A stretch of 7,046 nt of DNA from an uncultured Lachnospiraceae bacterium (GTDB lineage: Bacteria; Bacillota_A; Clostridia; Lachnospirales; Lachnospiraceae). A model generated the notes under the pieces. It was not told the origin of the DNA. It saw only the letters and a program-made list of their open reading frames with translations, and searched no databases. The stretch lies in the NCBI GenBank assembly GCA_902773195.1, contig CACYDL010000020.1, positions 1 to 7,046 on the forward strand, given 5' to 3'. This document shows, one piece after another, positions 1 to 5,921 of the stretch. How positions within the stretch are numbered: the stretch's first letter is position 1; each line of letters starts with the position of its first letter. A program made the position numbers and the translations under genes.

Positions 1-1431
1 AAATGTCTTGCCGGGGAAAACGGGTGCGGCAAGTCCACGTTTGTCAAGATCATCGCGGGCGTGGAGGAGCCGACATCGGGAACGATCGTCATCAACGGCA
101 AGGAGATGACGAAGCATACGACAAAGAACGCAATCGACGAGGGCATACAGGTCATTTTCCAGGATCTCTCCCTGTTTCACGCGATGAGCGTCGCGGAAAA
201 TATCGCGATGAACAAGCTGATCAAGGAAGGAAAGCCTCTGACCAACAGGAAGGAGATCGACAGGATCGCCAGGGACGCGCTCAATCTGATCGGGGTGGAT
301 ATCCCCCTTGACGCGCAGGTTCAGGAGCTCTCGATCGCAAACCGGCAGCTGATAGCGATCTGCAGGGCGCTCGCTCTGGACGCCAGGCTGCTCTTTATGG
401 ACGAGCCGACCACCGCCCTCACCAAGAACGAAGTCGACAGTCTTCTGGATATCGTGCTCGGCCTCAAGGCCCGCGGCATCGCGGTCGTGTTTATCAGCCA
501 CAAGCTGGACGAGGTCATGCGGATCGCGGACAGCATCACGGTGATCCGGGACGGACATAAGATCGGAGATTTTGCGGCCTCTGAGATTGATTCCAGGAAG
601 CTTGCTTACTATATGACCGGAAGACAGGTCGACTACCAGCAGTACAGCAGGACGCTGGAGAGCGAGGACAACCTGCTCGAGGTCCGGAACCTGACAAAGA
701 AGGGCAATTATGAGAATGTCAGCCTGACGGTGAGGAAGGGCGACATCCTCGGCCTGACCGGCCTTCTCGGCGCCGGGCGGACCGAGCTGGCGCTGTCGAT
801 CTTCGGCCTCAACCGGCCTGACAGCGGCGAGATCTACATGGAAGGGAAGAAGGTCACCATCTCGAATCCGGAGGACGCCATTGACCTGGGAATAGGCCTG
901 GTGCCCGAGGAGCGCGCCCTTCAGGGCCTTTTCCTCCAGAAGAGCGTCAACGAAAATGTGGCCGCTGCCATTCTGAAGCGTCTGAAGGGCCTGTTCGGAA
1001 ATATCGATTCCGGAAAGTCGCGGGCGCTGGCCAGGAAGGCGATCGATACCTTCCGGATCAAGGTCTACAACGAGGACACGCTGGTCGGGACGCTCTCCGG
1101 CGGCAACCAGCAGAAGGCGCTGATCGCCCGCTGGGCCGCCTCCAGCCCGAAGCTCTTCATGCTGGACACCCCCACCGTCGGCATCGACATCGGCTCCAAG
1201 GCGGAGATCTATGAGTATATCCAGAAATTCGCCTCGGACGGGATGGGGATCATCATGATCTCGGACGAGGTCGAGGAGATCGTGGCGAACTGCAACCGCG
1301 TCATCGTCATGTTCAACGGCCGCGTGGTGAAGGAGTACACGGAGGAAGAGATGAAAGATCCGGATATCAAAGAGAAGATCAACACGCTGGTCGAATCCGG
1401 AAAGCCCGGAAAGGGGGTGGCGGCATCGTGA
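1..1431 (+). CDS. Sugar-type ABC transporter, double ATP-binding subunit (RbsA/MglA-like), 5' partial
   Basis: This is the cytoplasmic ATPase that powers uptake of a sugar or sugar-like compound through the two permeases encoded next. The reading frame is open from base 1, so about 30 N-terminal residues are missing by comparison with RbsA. Two nucleotide-binding domains (NBDs) are fused. In fragment numbering, NBD1 has Walker A GENGCGKST (residues 5-13), Q-loop FQD (53-55), a weak signature LSIANRQ (110-116), Walker B LLFMDEP with Glu135, and switch His167 in ISHKLDE. NBD2 has a degenerate Walker A GLLGAGRTE (254-262), a canonical signature LSGGNQQ (365-371), Walker B MLDTP in which Thr390 stands where the catalytic Glu is expected, and SDE instead of a switch His. 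This asymmetry is typical of the family. The stop overlaps the next start (GTGA), which suggests translational coupling. Family assignment is firm. The substrate (ribose, galactose, another sugar or AI-2) cannot be told. Confidence 0.95.
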   Translation, partial: KCLAGENGCGKSTFVKIIAGVEEPTSGTIVINGKEMTKHTTKNAIDEGIQVIFQDLSLFHAMSVAENIAMNKLIKEGKPLTNRKEIDRIARDALNLIGVDIPLDAQVQELSIANRQLIAICRALALDARLLFMDEPTTALTKNEVDSLLDIVLGLKARGIAVVFISHKLDEVMRIADSITVIRDGHKIGDFAASEIDSRKLAYYMTGRQVDYQQYSRTLESEDNLLEVRNLTKKGNYENVSLTVRKGDILGLTGLLGAGRTELALSIFGLNRPDSGEIYMEGKKVTISNPEDAIDLGIGLVPEERALQGLFLQKSVNENVAAAILKRLKGLFGNIDSGKSRALARKAIDTFRIKVYNEDTLVGTLSGGNQQKALIARWAASSPKLFMLDTPTVGIDIGSKAEIYEYIQKFASDGMGIIMISDEVEEIVANCNRVIVMFNGRVVKEYTEEEMKDPDIKEKINTLVESGKPGKGVAAS

Positions 1432-2435
1432 AAGCCCTGAAGAAAATCGACAGGACCCAGAGATTCCTTCTGGTCATCATCGTGATCTACTGCATTATCG
1501 TCGCATCGAGAAACTCCGCGTTCCTGAGTCTCTCGACCCTGTTCGCCCTGATCCGCTCGTCGGCGGGAACGGCGATCCTTTCGATGGGCGTCCTGATGGT
1601 CATGATCTCCGGAGGAATTGACGTCTCATTCCCCGCCATCGCCATCTTCGGGGGCTACGCCTCCCTGCGCGCCTGCATGGCCTTCGGCATCACCAGCATG
1701 TTCGTGACGTTTCTGATCTCGATCTCCATCGGTATCGTACTGGGCATCGGAAACGCCCTGCTGATCAATCTGCTGAAGCTGGAGCCCTTCATCATCACGC
1801 TGTCCACCGCGAGCGTCTATTTCGGGCTGATGACGATTCTGATCGGGACGAAGAACGTCGGAGCGTCGCTTCTTCCGCCCCAGTTCCGCACCCTCAGCTC
1901 GATGAAGCTGATCACGACGACAAATCAGTACGGCGGCACCATCGGTCTTTCGGTCTTTATTATCCCGGTCGCGCTCTGTATCTTCCTGACCTGGTTCATT
2001 CTCAGGAAGACGCTGATCGGGAAGGGGATCTTCGCGATGGGCTGCAACAATGAAGCCGCGAGACGCGCAGGCTTCAACGTCAACCTGCTTCGCATCTTCA
2101 TCTTCGGCTTTGCGGGGTTCCTCGCGGGCGTGATGGGCGTGATCTATATCGCCGGCACCAATTCCGTCAACCCGGTGTCCCTGGTCGGAACCGAGATGTC
2201 GGTGATCGCCTGCGTCGTCATCGGCGGCGCGGCACCCTCCGGCGGCTACGGGACGATCTTCGGCACGATCCTCGGCGTCATTCTGTATTATCTGTTCAAC
2301 CAGACGCTGGTCTATCTGGGGCTTTCCGCCTCCTGGCAGGAATTCTTCATGGGAATCGTGCTTCTCATCAGTCTTATCTCGACTTCCTGGCAGCGGAGAA
2401 TCCAGAGCCGGAAGAACTTCATCTATACGGAATAA
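1428..2435 (+). CDS. Sugar ABC transporter permease 1 (RbsC/BPD_transp_2 family)
   Basis: This 335-residue integral membrane protein should form half of the substrate channel. The start is GTG at 1428, overlapping the ATPase stop by four bases, with an AAGGGGGTGG ribosome site at 1411-1420. Hydrophobic segments lie near residues 13-27, 47-61, 68-88, 90-115, 120-141, 171-192, 221-245, 256-292 (probably two helices) and 303-320. The family motif GGIDVS is at 62-67. The cytoplasmic loop GKGIFAMGCNNEAARRAGF (198-216) matches the coupling helix that docks on the ATPase, and GGAAPSGGYGTIFG (266-279) is the conserved C-terminal glycine-rich turn. Length is normal for the family (about 320-350). It differs clearly in sequence from the second permease, so the pair probably forms a heterodimer, as in LsrC/LsrD or YtfT/YjfF. 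Substrate is unknown. Confidence 0.93.
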   Translation: MKALKKIDRTQRFLLVIIVIYCIIVASRNSAFLSLSTLFALIRSSAGTAILSMGVLMVMISGGIDVSFPAIAIFGGYASLRACMAFGITSMFVTFLISISIGIVLGIGNALLINLLKLEPFIITLSTASVYFGLMTILIGTKNVGASLLPPQFRTLSSMKLITTTNQYGGTIGLSVFIIPVALCIFLTWFILRKTLIGKGIFAMGCNNEAARRAGFNVNLLRIFIFGFAGFLAGVMGVIYIAGTNSVNPVSLVGTEMSVIACVVIGGAAPSGGYGTIFGTILGVILYYLFNQTLVYLGLSASWQEFFMGIVLLISLISTSWQRRIQSRKNFIYTE

Positions 2436-2450
2436 AGGGGGAGAAAGCAG

Positions 2451-3479
2451 ATGAGAAAAATCAAAGAATCTCTCTCCAGAGATATTTCCATGGCGATTCT
2501 GTTTATCTTCTTCGTGGGGATCTGCCTCCTGATGCTGGTGAACCTGGGCTCCAAGATGTACAATCTCCAGACTCTGTCCAGCATGGCCTTCCAGCTCTCC
2601 GAGGTCGCGGTTCTCGCCTTCGGTATGGCGCTGTGCATGCTGCTCGGAGGCATCGACCTCTCGATCGTCGCGAACGCCAACCTCGCCAGCCTTCTGGCGG
2701 CGATGACGCTGACCGGCAAGTTCTTCGACGTGGAGAAGGCCGGGCAGGCAAAGACCATCCTGGCGGCCGTGATCGTCGCGGTGTGCGTGGGCGTGGTCTG
2801 CGGCCTCATCAACGGCGTCCTGATCTCTAAGTTCTCGGTTCCGCCGATCGTCGCGACCCTCTCCACCATGACCCTGTATTCCGGGCTCGCGATGGGAATC
2901 ACGGGCGGCAACAGTATCGGAGGCTATCCGCCCGCCTTCCTGAAATACGGCAGCGGCTCCTTCATGGGAATCCCGTACGTCTTCATCACGGCCTGCGTCG
3001 TATTTATCGTGCTGATCATCGCACTTGACCGCACGAAGCTCGGACACGAGATCCACTACATCGGTGAGAACCACACGGCGTCCCGCTTCGCCGGCATCGA
3101 CAACGAGAAGGTCATCATGAAGGTCTACGCCATCGCGGGACTCATGGCCGGTATCGCCTCCCTCATGATCATGGCGCGCTCCAGCTCGGCCCGCGTGGGC
3201 TACGGCGACAGCTATCAGCTGCAGGTCATCATGATCTCCGTCCTCGGCGGCATCAGCCCCTCGGGCGGCAAGGGACGTCTCTACGGAGTCTTCATCGCCA
3301 CGTTCTGCCTCCAGCTCATGCAGACGGCGTTTACCCTCTGGCAGTTCTCGCCCTACTCGAAGAAACTGATCTGGGGCATGATGCTTCTCGCGATCATGCT
3401 GATCAACATGATTCAGGCCCGGATCAGCCGCAACGCGAAGATCAGGGAAATGAGCGCCAGAAACGACAAGGAGCAGTAA
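2451..3479 (+). CDS. Sugar ABC transporter permease 2 (RbsC/BPD_transp_2 family)
   Basis: This 342-residue membrane protein is the second channel subunit. It starts 15 bases after permease 1 with an AAAGGGGGAG ribosome site at 2435-2443. Landmarks are a first membrane segment at about 14-32, GGIDLS (66-71) inside the second or third segment, NGVLISKFSVPPIVATLSTM (121-140), which matches the conserved 'P.I.ATL.T' stretch of the family, a coupling loop GHEIHYIGENHTASRFAGI (198-216), and GGISPSGGKGRLYG (266-279). It ends with a basic, charged tail (323-342) that is cytoplasmic by the positive-inside rule. It is the last gene of the operon because a perfect hairpin follows. No solute-binding protein gene follows, so that gene must be upstream or elsewhere. 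Family assignment is firm; the transported compound cannot be deduced. Confidence 0.93.
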   Translation: MRKIKESLSRDISMAILFIFFVGICLLMLVNLGSKMYNLQTLSSMAFQLSEVAVLAFGMALCMLLGGIDLSIVANANLASLLAAMTLTGKFFDVEKAGQAKTILAAVIVAVCVGVVCGLINGVLISKFSVPPIVATLSTMTLYSGLAMGITGGNSIGGYPPAFLKYGSGSFMGIPYVFITACVVFIVLIIALDRTKLGHEIHYIGENHTASRFAGIDNEKVIMKVYAIAGLMAGIASLMIMARSSSARVGYGDSYQLQVIMISVLGGISPSGGKGRLYGVFIATFCLQLMQTAFTLWQFSPYSKKLIWGMMLLAIMLINMIQARISRNAKIREMSARNDKEQ

Positions 3480-3512
3480 AGCACCGTATGATTCCGTATC
3501 ACACGCACGATA

Positions 3513-3539
3513 AAAGCCGGCCGTCAGGCCGGCTTTCTT
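3513..3539. terminator. Bidirectional intrinsic terminator between converging genes
   Basis: A perfect 10-bp stem, AAAGCCGGCC (3513-3522) and GGCCGGCTTT (3527-3536), closes a GTCA loop. On the plus strand it is followed by a short T-rich run (CTTG), so the A's and T's at the stem ends supply part of the U-tract. Read on the minus strand the same hairpin ends in GGCTTTTA. It sits 33 bases after the permease 2 stop and 13 bases beyond the stop of the opposing coiled-coil gene, the place expected for a shared terminator. Confidence 0.85.
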
Positions 3540-3552
3540 GTGTCTCAGACGC

Positions 3553-4203
3553 TCAGTCGTTTTCAATTCCCCGGAGATAGTTCATCGGGGGCGTGGATTC
3601 TTTTTCCGCTGCGGACGGGACATCCTCCTGTGAGGCGTCCGTTCCCAGCGGGACGCGTACCCGGCGCTCCATCTTCGCAAGAGAGGCTTCCAGTCTGTCC
3701 AGCCTGGTTCCGTAGCCGCCCAGGGTCAGCATCGTCTGAACCAGGAGCTCCTTCTCATCCATCCCGCGAAGCTCCTGCTCGGTGGATTTCATGGTCTCGC
3801 GCTCCTCGTGAAGGATCCGCTCCATCCGCTCCTTTGCCGCCATCAGGTCCAGCTCGGAATTCCGGATGATGGTCTCGATCTCGCTGTCCGCCTCGGCGGT
3901 AATGCGGTCGGCCTCCTCCTTCGCCGCGGCTTTCGCCTCCTCCAGCTTCTCATCGGATTTCTTCTGCAGCTTTTCCATTTCCTTCCGGGCGTTATCCTTC
4001 GCCGCCGTGACGTCTCTTTCGCCCTTTGAGCGGATCGCGTTGTTGTCCTCCTCGGCCTGAAGATACATTCTCTTCCATTTGCCCCTCTTTACGGCGAGCG
4101 GGATCACGAGTAGGAACAGAACGCCCAGACCGGCTGCCGCCGGGATCCACACCGGGCAGTTCAGCGCCAGAAACTGAGACCACAAATACTGAATATAACG
4201 CAT
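3553..4203 (-). CDS. Membrane-anchored coiled-coil protein of unknown function
   Basis: From ATG 4203 the product has 216 residues. One membrane helix is visible (about residues 19-38, PVWIPAAAGLGVLFLLVIPL), flanked by the basic stretch KRGKWKR. This predicts N-terminus out and the bulk of the protein in the cytoplasm. Residues about 46-147 are highly charged (E, K, A and R rich) with heptad-like spacing, consistent with a long coiled coil. A second short amphipathic helix (TRLDRLEASLAKMERR, 166-181) precedes a disordered-looking acidic tail. No catalytic motif is seen. The layout resembles the N-terminal anchor and coiled coil of RNase Y, or an ATP synthase b-type stalk, but the KH/HD domains of RNase Y are absent and there are no ATP synthase genes nearby. 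An upstream in-frame ATG at 4209 (218 residues) is possible but too close to the ribosome site. It is a single-gene transcript converging on the sugar operon. I do not recognise the family; a scaffold role is only a guess. Confidence 0.85.
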   Translation of the reverse strand: MRYIQYLWSQFLALNCPVWIPAAAGLGVLFLLVIPLAVKRGKWKRMYLQAEEDNNAIRSKGERDVTAAKDNARKEMEKLQKKSDEKLEEAKAAAKEEADRITAEADSEIETIIRNSELDLMAAKERMERILHEERETMKSTEQELRGMDEKELLVQTMLTLGGYGTRLDRLEASLAKMERRVRVPLGTDASQEDVPSAAEKESTPPMNYLRGIEND

Positions 4204-4209
4204 ATCCAT

Positions 4210-4215
4210 ACCTCC
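4210..4215 (-). promoter_or_regulatory. Ribosome binding site that decides the start of the coiled-coil gene
   Basis: On the minus strand GGAGGT occupies 4215-4210. It abuts ATG 4209 with only one base between GGAGG and the codon, too short for initiation, but lies 7 bases before ATG 4203. The second Met is therefore the better start. Confidence 0.7.
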
Positions 4216-4242
4216 GTGTCGGATACTTTGTCTGTTGTTCGT

Positions 4243-4271
4243 ATTATACTTCCGATGCAGCGGCGTGTCAC
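4243..4271 (-). promoter_or_regulatory. Sigma-A-type promoter of the coiled-coil gene
   Basis: On the minus strand the -35 box GTGACA (4271-4266, five of six to consensus) and a perfect -10 box TATAAT (4248-4243) are separated by 17 bases. The expected transcription start is near 4236, giving a short leader of about 33 bases before ATG 4203. The -10 overlaps a TATTAT on the opposite strand (4242-4247), so some divergent transcription toward the hydrolase operon is possible, although no good plus-strand -35 is visible. Confidence 0.8.
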
Positions 4272-4300
4272 GACCGTTTTTCCGCCGCAGAGAGGGCGTG

Positions 4301-4386
4301 AGGAAAGCGCGGAGAAAGCGAAGAAAGCAGAGAAAGCGGGGAAAAGCGGAGAAAGCGCGAAGAAGCGGGAGAAAGCGGAGGAATAC
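4301..4386 (+). repeat. Degenerate 9-10 base purine-rich tandem repeat (core GAGAAAGCG)
   Basis: Exact copies of GAGAAAGCG start at 4312, 4330, 4349 and 4369. Variant copies start at 4301 (AGGAAAGCG), 4321 (AAGAAAGCA), 4340 (GGAAAAGCG) and 4359 (GAAGAAGCG), and the row decays into GAGGAATAC at 4378. Another core, GAGAAAGCC, lies at 4434. The plus strand is almost free of T here. The array lies in the 272-base space between the divergent coiled-coil gene and the hydrolase. Frames crossing it would give only Lys/Glu/Ala-rich or Arg-rich strings without a believable start, so I treat it as non-coding. Unit spacing drifts between 9, 10 and 11 bases, consistent with an old slippage-generated array. 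Confidence 0.75.
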
Positions 4387-4457
4387 AAGAAGAGAAATCG
4401 ATAAAAGTCAGAAGAGCGCTGGAAGAAATCCCGGAGAAAGCCATAGCCCCGGAGAAC

Positions 4458-4466
4458 AAGGAGGAG
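4458..4466 (+). promoter_or_regulatory. Ribosome binding site of the SGNH hydrolase gene
   Basis: AAGGAGGAG ends 9 bases before ATG 4476, and an in-frame TAA at 4467-4469 lies between them, so 4476 is the most upstream possible start. The alternative ATG at 4527, which matches the usual N-terminus of the family (MKVWCFGDS), has no comparable ribosome site. Confidence 0.65.
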
Positions 4467-4475
4467 TAAAATCAG

Positions 4476-5105
4476 ATGGTACAGACGAAGAGGAGGACGG
4501 GCGCCGGGCGCCTGCGTATAAAAGCGATGAAAGTATGGTGTTTCGGGGATTCCAATACCTACGGCTATGATCCTTGCGGCTTCTTCGGCGGGCGGTATTC
4601 CGAACCGTGGCCGGCGCTTCTGGCGGAGAAAAACGGTTTTGAGGTCGTGAATGACGGAAGGAACGGGCGGATGATTCCCGCCGGCGATCGTGAGCTGCGT
4701 GAGTTTCGCAGGGACGAGGAAACGCTTAACGCGGACGCGCTCGTTGTCATGCTGGGGACCAATGATCTGCTGGAGGGCGCCTCGGCCGGGGAAGCAGCCG
4801 CGCGGATGGAGACATTTCTGGCGCGGTGTGCGGTGCCGTCCGTGATCCTGGTCTGTCCGCCTCCCATGAAAAGAGGTGCCTGGGTGCCCGACGACCGGCT
4901 TGTGGAGGAATCCGCCGAGCTTACGCGGCGGTACAAGGATCTGGCCGAACGGTCCGGCGTGCACTGCGCGGATGCGGGAGAGTGGGAGATCGGACTTGCC
5001 TATGACGGGGTTCACTTCGTGGAAGAAGGGCACAGGCGCTTCGCGGAAGCGCTGTCACGCTATATGAATGGTCATCAGACAGAGGGGAGAGAAGAGCGAT
5101 TATGA
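4476..5105 (+). CDS. SGNH/GDSL-family hydrolase (esterase or lipase type)
   Basis: The product is a 209-residue cytoplasmic-looking hydrolase of the SGNH fold, which cleaves ester bonds (acyl esters or O-acetyl groups on glycans) with a serine nucleophile. The blocks are all present: block I FGDSN with nucleophile Ser26 (23-27), block II NDGRNGR (59-65), block III LGTND with oxyanion Asn96 (93-97), and block V DGVHF with Asp177 and His180. There is no signal peptide or membrane segment. An unusual basic extension (MVQTKRRTGAGRLRIKA, 1-17) precedes the normal family start MKVWCFGDS; it depends on the start choice and may not be translated if ATG 4527 is used. The gene overlaps the next by four bases (ATGA), so the two are probably made together. 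The natural substrate is unknown. Family assignment is firm. Confidence 0.92.
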   Translation: MVQTKRRTGAGRLRIKAMKVWCFGDSNTYGYDPCGFFGGRYSEPWPALLAEKNGFEVVNDGRNGRMIPAGDRELREFRRDEETLNADALVVMLGTNDLLEGASAGEAAARMETFLARCAVPSVILVCPPPMKRGAWVPDDRLVEESAELTRRYKDLAERSGVHCADAGEWEIGLAYDGVHFVEEGHRRFAEALSRYMNGHQTEGREERL

Positions 5106-5512
5106 AAAAAACGATCGAGGAGCTGCTTCAGACGCCGTACCTGATCATCGATATTCTGCCGGAACAGGTCCCGAAGGACAGCCCCGGTCAGTATTTTGCC
5201 GTTGAGAAGTATTTCCTGAAGGCGGCGAGGCTCGATGAGATCCGGCAGAAGCACATCAATCTGATACTGAAACTGAACTGTTACAGGGATATAGCCCTGG
5301 GAGATGAAATGACGGTCAATCCCTCCCCCGAGACGCTTGACGAAGAGATGAGGACGCATATGCTGTATATCTTTGTCGGCGATTCCATGATTCTTTCCGA
5401 ACCGGACGATACCCATATGACGCTGTTTAACCCGGACGGGGAGCTGGAGGAGCTGATCAGGACCGTCGCGGCCGGAGAGGGACTGTATGTCTGGCAGCCT
5501 CCGCATGAATGA
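5102..5512 (+). CDS. Uncharacterised 136-residue soluble protein, coupled to the SGNH hydrolase
   Basis: I do not recognise a named domain. The protein is acidic and lacks membrane segments, a signal peptide, cysteine clusters or nucleotide motifs. Its N-terminal part runs EELLQTPYLIIDILPEQVP (6-24), followed by GQYFAVEKYFL (29-39), a helical stretch with LILKLNCY (54-61), a likely strand pair at MLYIFVGDSMILSEP (87-101), and a C-terminal YVWQPP (129-134). Alternating helices and strands suggest a small compact alpha/beta domain. The start ATG overlaps the hydrolase stop (ATGA at 5102-5105), with AGGGGAG at 5083-5089 as a somewhat distant ribosome site, so translation probably depends on the gene before it. 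Tight coupling suggests a partner or regulatory role for the hydrolase, but this is inference from position only. Confidence 0.85.
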   Translation: MKKTIEELLQTPYLIIDILPEQVPKDSPGQYFAVEKYFLKAARLDEIRQKHINLILKLNCYRDIALGDEMTVNPSPETLDEEMRTHMLYIFVGDSMILSEPDDTHMTLFNPDGELEELIRTVAAGEGLYVWQPPHE

Positions 5513-5544
5513 TGTTGTTTTAATCTATCTTTAATGTACCTTCC

Positions 5545-5582
5545 CTTTTTCTTTCATCTTCCTGCTGTATAGTGCATATCAT
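5545..5582 (+). promoter_or_regulatory. Weak promoter candidate before the PspC-domain gene
   Basis: The 121 bases between 5512 and 5634 are noticeably richer in A and T than the genes around them. A -10-like TATAGT lies at 5568-5573 and a second TATCAT at 5577-5582, but neither has a good -35 at 16-18 bases. No terminator hairpin is visible after the 136-residue gene, so the PspC gene may be read from the upstream operon, from its own weak or activator-dependent promoter, or from both. Confidence 0.25.
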
Positions 5583-5633
5583 CACAAATCACAAAACAAA
5601 ATCATTCCTGATGAGGGAGAGAGGGAGAACAAT

Positions 5634-5843
5634 ATGAAGAGACTGTACAGAAGTGATTCAGACAAGGTTATCTGCGGAGTGTGCGGAGGAATCGCGGAGT
5701 ATTTTGAAATTGACAGTACACTGGTAAGACTCGGGGTCGTTTTCTTTTCCCTCGCTGCAGGGACGGGCCTTCTTGCCTACCTTATCGCCGCTGTTCTGAT
5801 TCCCAAAAGGCAGAGCCCTGAGCCGACCGGATTCGAGCAGTAA
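5634..5843 (+). CDS. Small PspC-domain membrane protein
   Basis: This 69-residue protein is almost only a PspC domain. It begins with a basic [11 protein letters not shown], then the diagnostic [12 protein letters not shown] (16-27) and [12 protein letters not shown] (29-40), then a hydrophobic membrane stretch over about 33-57 ending in LIPKR. In proteobacteria PspC belongs to the phage-shock envelope stress response. In Gram-positive bacteria short stand-alone PspC proteins are common and often tied to envelope stress, but their exact role is less settled. The ribosome site is AGGGAGA at 5622-5628. No pspA or liaF-like gene is adjacent, so a phage-shock role is inferred from the domain alone. 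A strong terminator follows 40 bases later. Confidence 0.92.
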   Translation: MKRLYRSDSDKVICGVCGGIAEYFEIDSTLVRLGVVFFSLAAGTGLLAYLIAAVLIPKRQSPEPTGFEQ

Positions 5844-5882
5844 GAAGAGAATGATCCGGTTTTTACCGGCTCCGTCACAAAG

Positions 5883-5921
5883 AGCTGTCTTCACCAAAGA
5901 GAGGTGCGGGCAGCTTTTTTT
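5883..5921 (+). terminator. Intrinsic terminator after the PspC-domain gene
   Basis: The left arm AGCTGTCTTCACC (5883-5895) pairs with the right arm GGTGCGGGCAGCT (5903-5915) around the loop AAAGAGA, giving a 13-position stem with two G-U pairs and one mismatch. Six further T's (5916-5921) follow directly. A smaller hairpin, CCGGT-TTTT-ACCGG (5856-5869), precedes it and may slow polymerase but lacks a T-tract. Confidence 0.85.

Noticed and set aside
1626..3566. Very long minus-strand open frame (646 codons) opposite the permeases
   Set aside because: It runs antisense to two clearly recognisable permeases, has a highly Asp/His/Arg/Gly-rich composition typical of antisense GC-rich frames, and no ribosome site. 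It is a shadow.
4301..4386. CRISPR array in the repeat region
   Set aside because: The units are only 9-10 bases, contiguous and degenerate, without spacers; no cas gene is present.
4216..4404. Lys/Glu/Ala-rich frame through the purine repeat, resembling a histone-like tail
   Set aside because: It starts at a GTG without a ribosome site inside the opposing gene's leader, and the repeat spacing drifts out of multiples of three. The composition follows from the repeat alone.
4161..5033. 290-codon minus-strand open frame opposite the SGNH hydrolase
   Set aside because: The hydrolase on the plus strand has all catalytic blocks. The opposite frame has no family features and turns the purine repeat into a Phe/Ser-rich string. 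It is a shadow.
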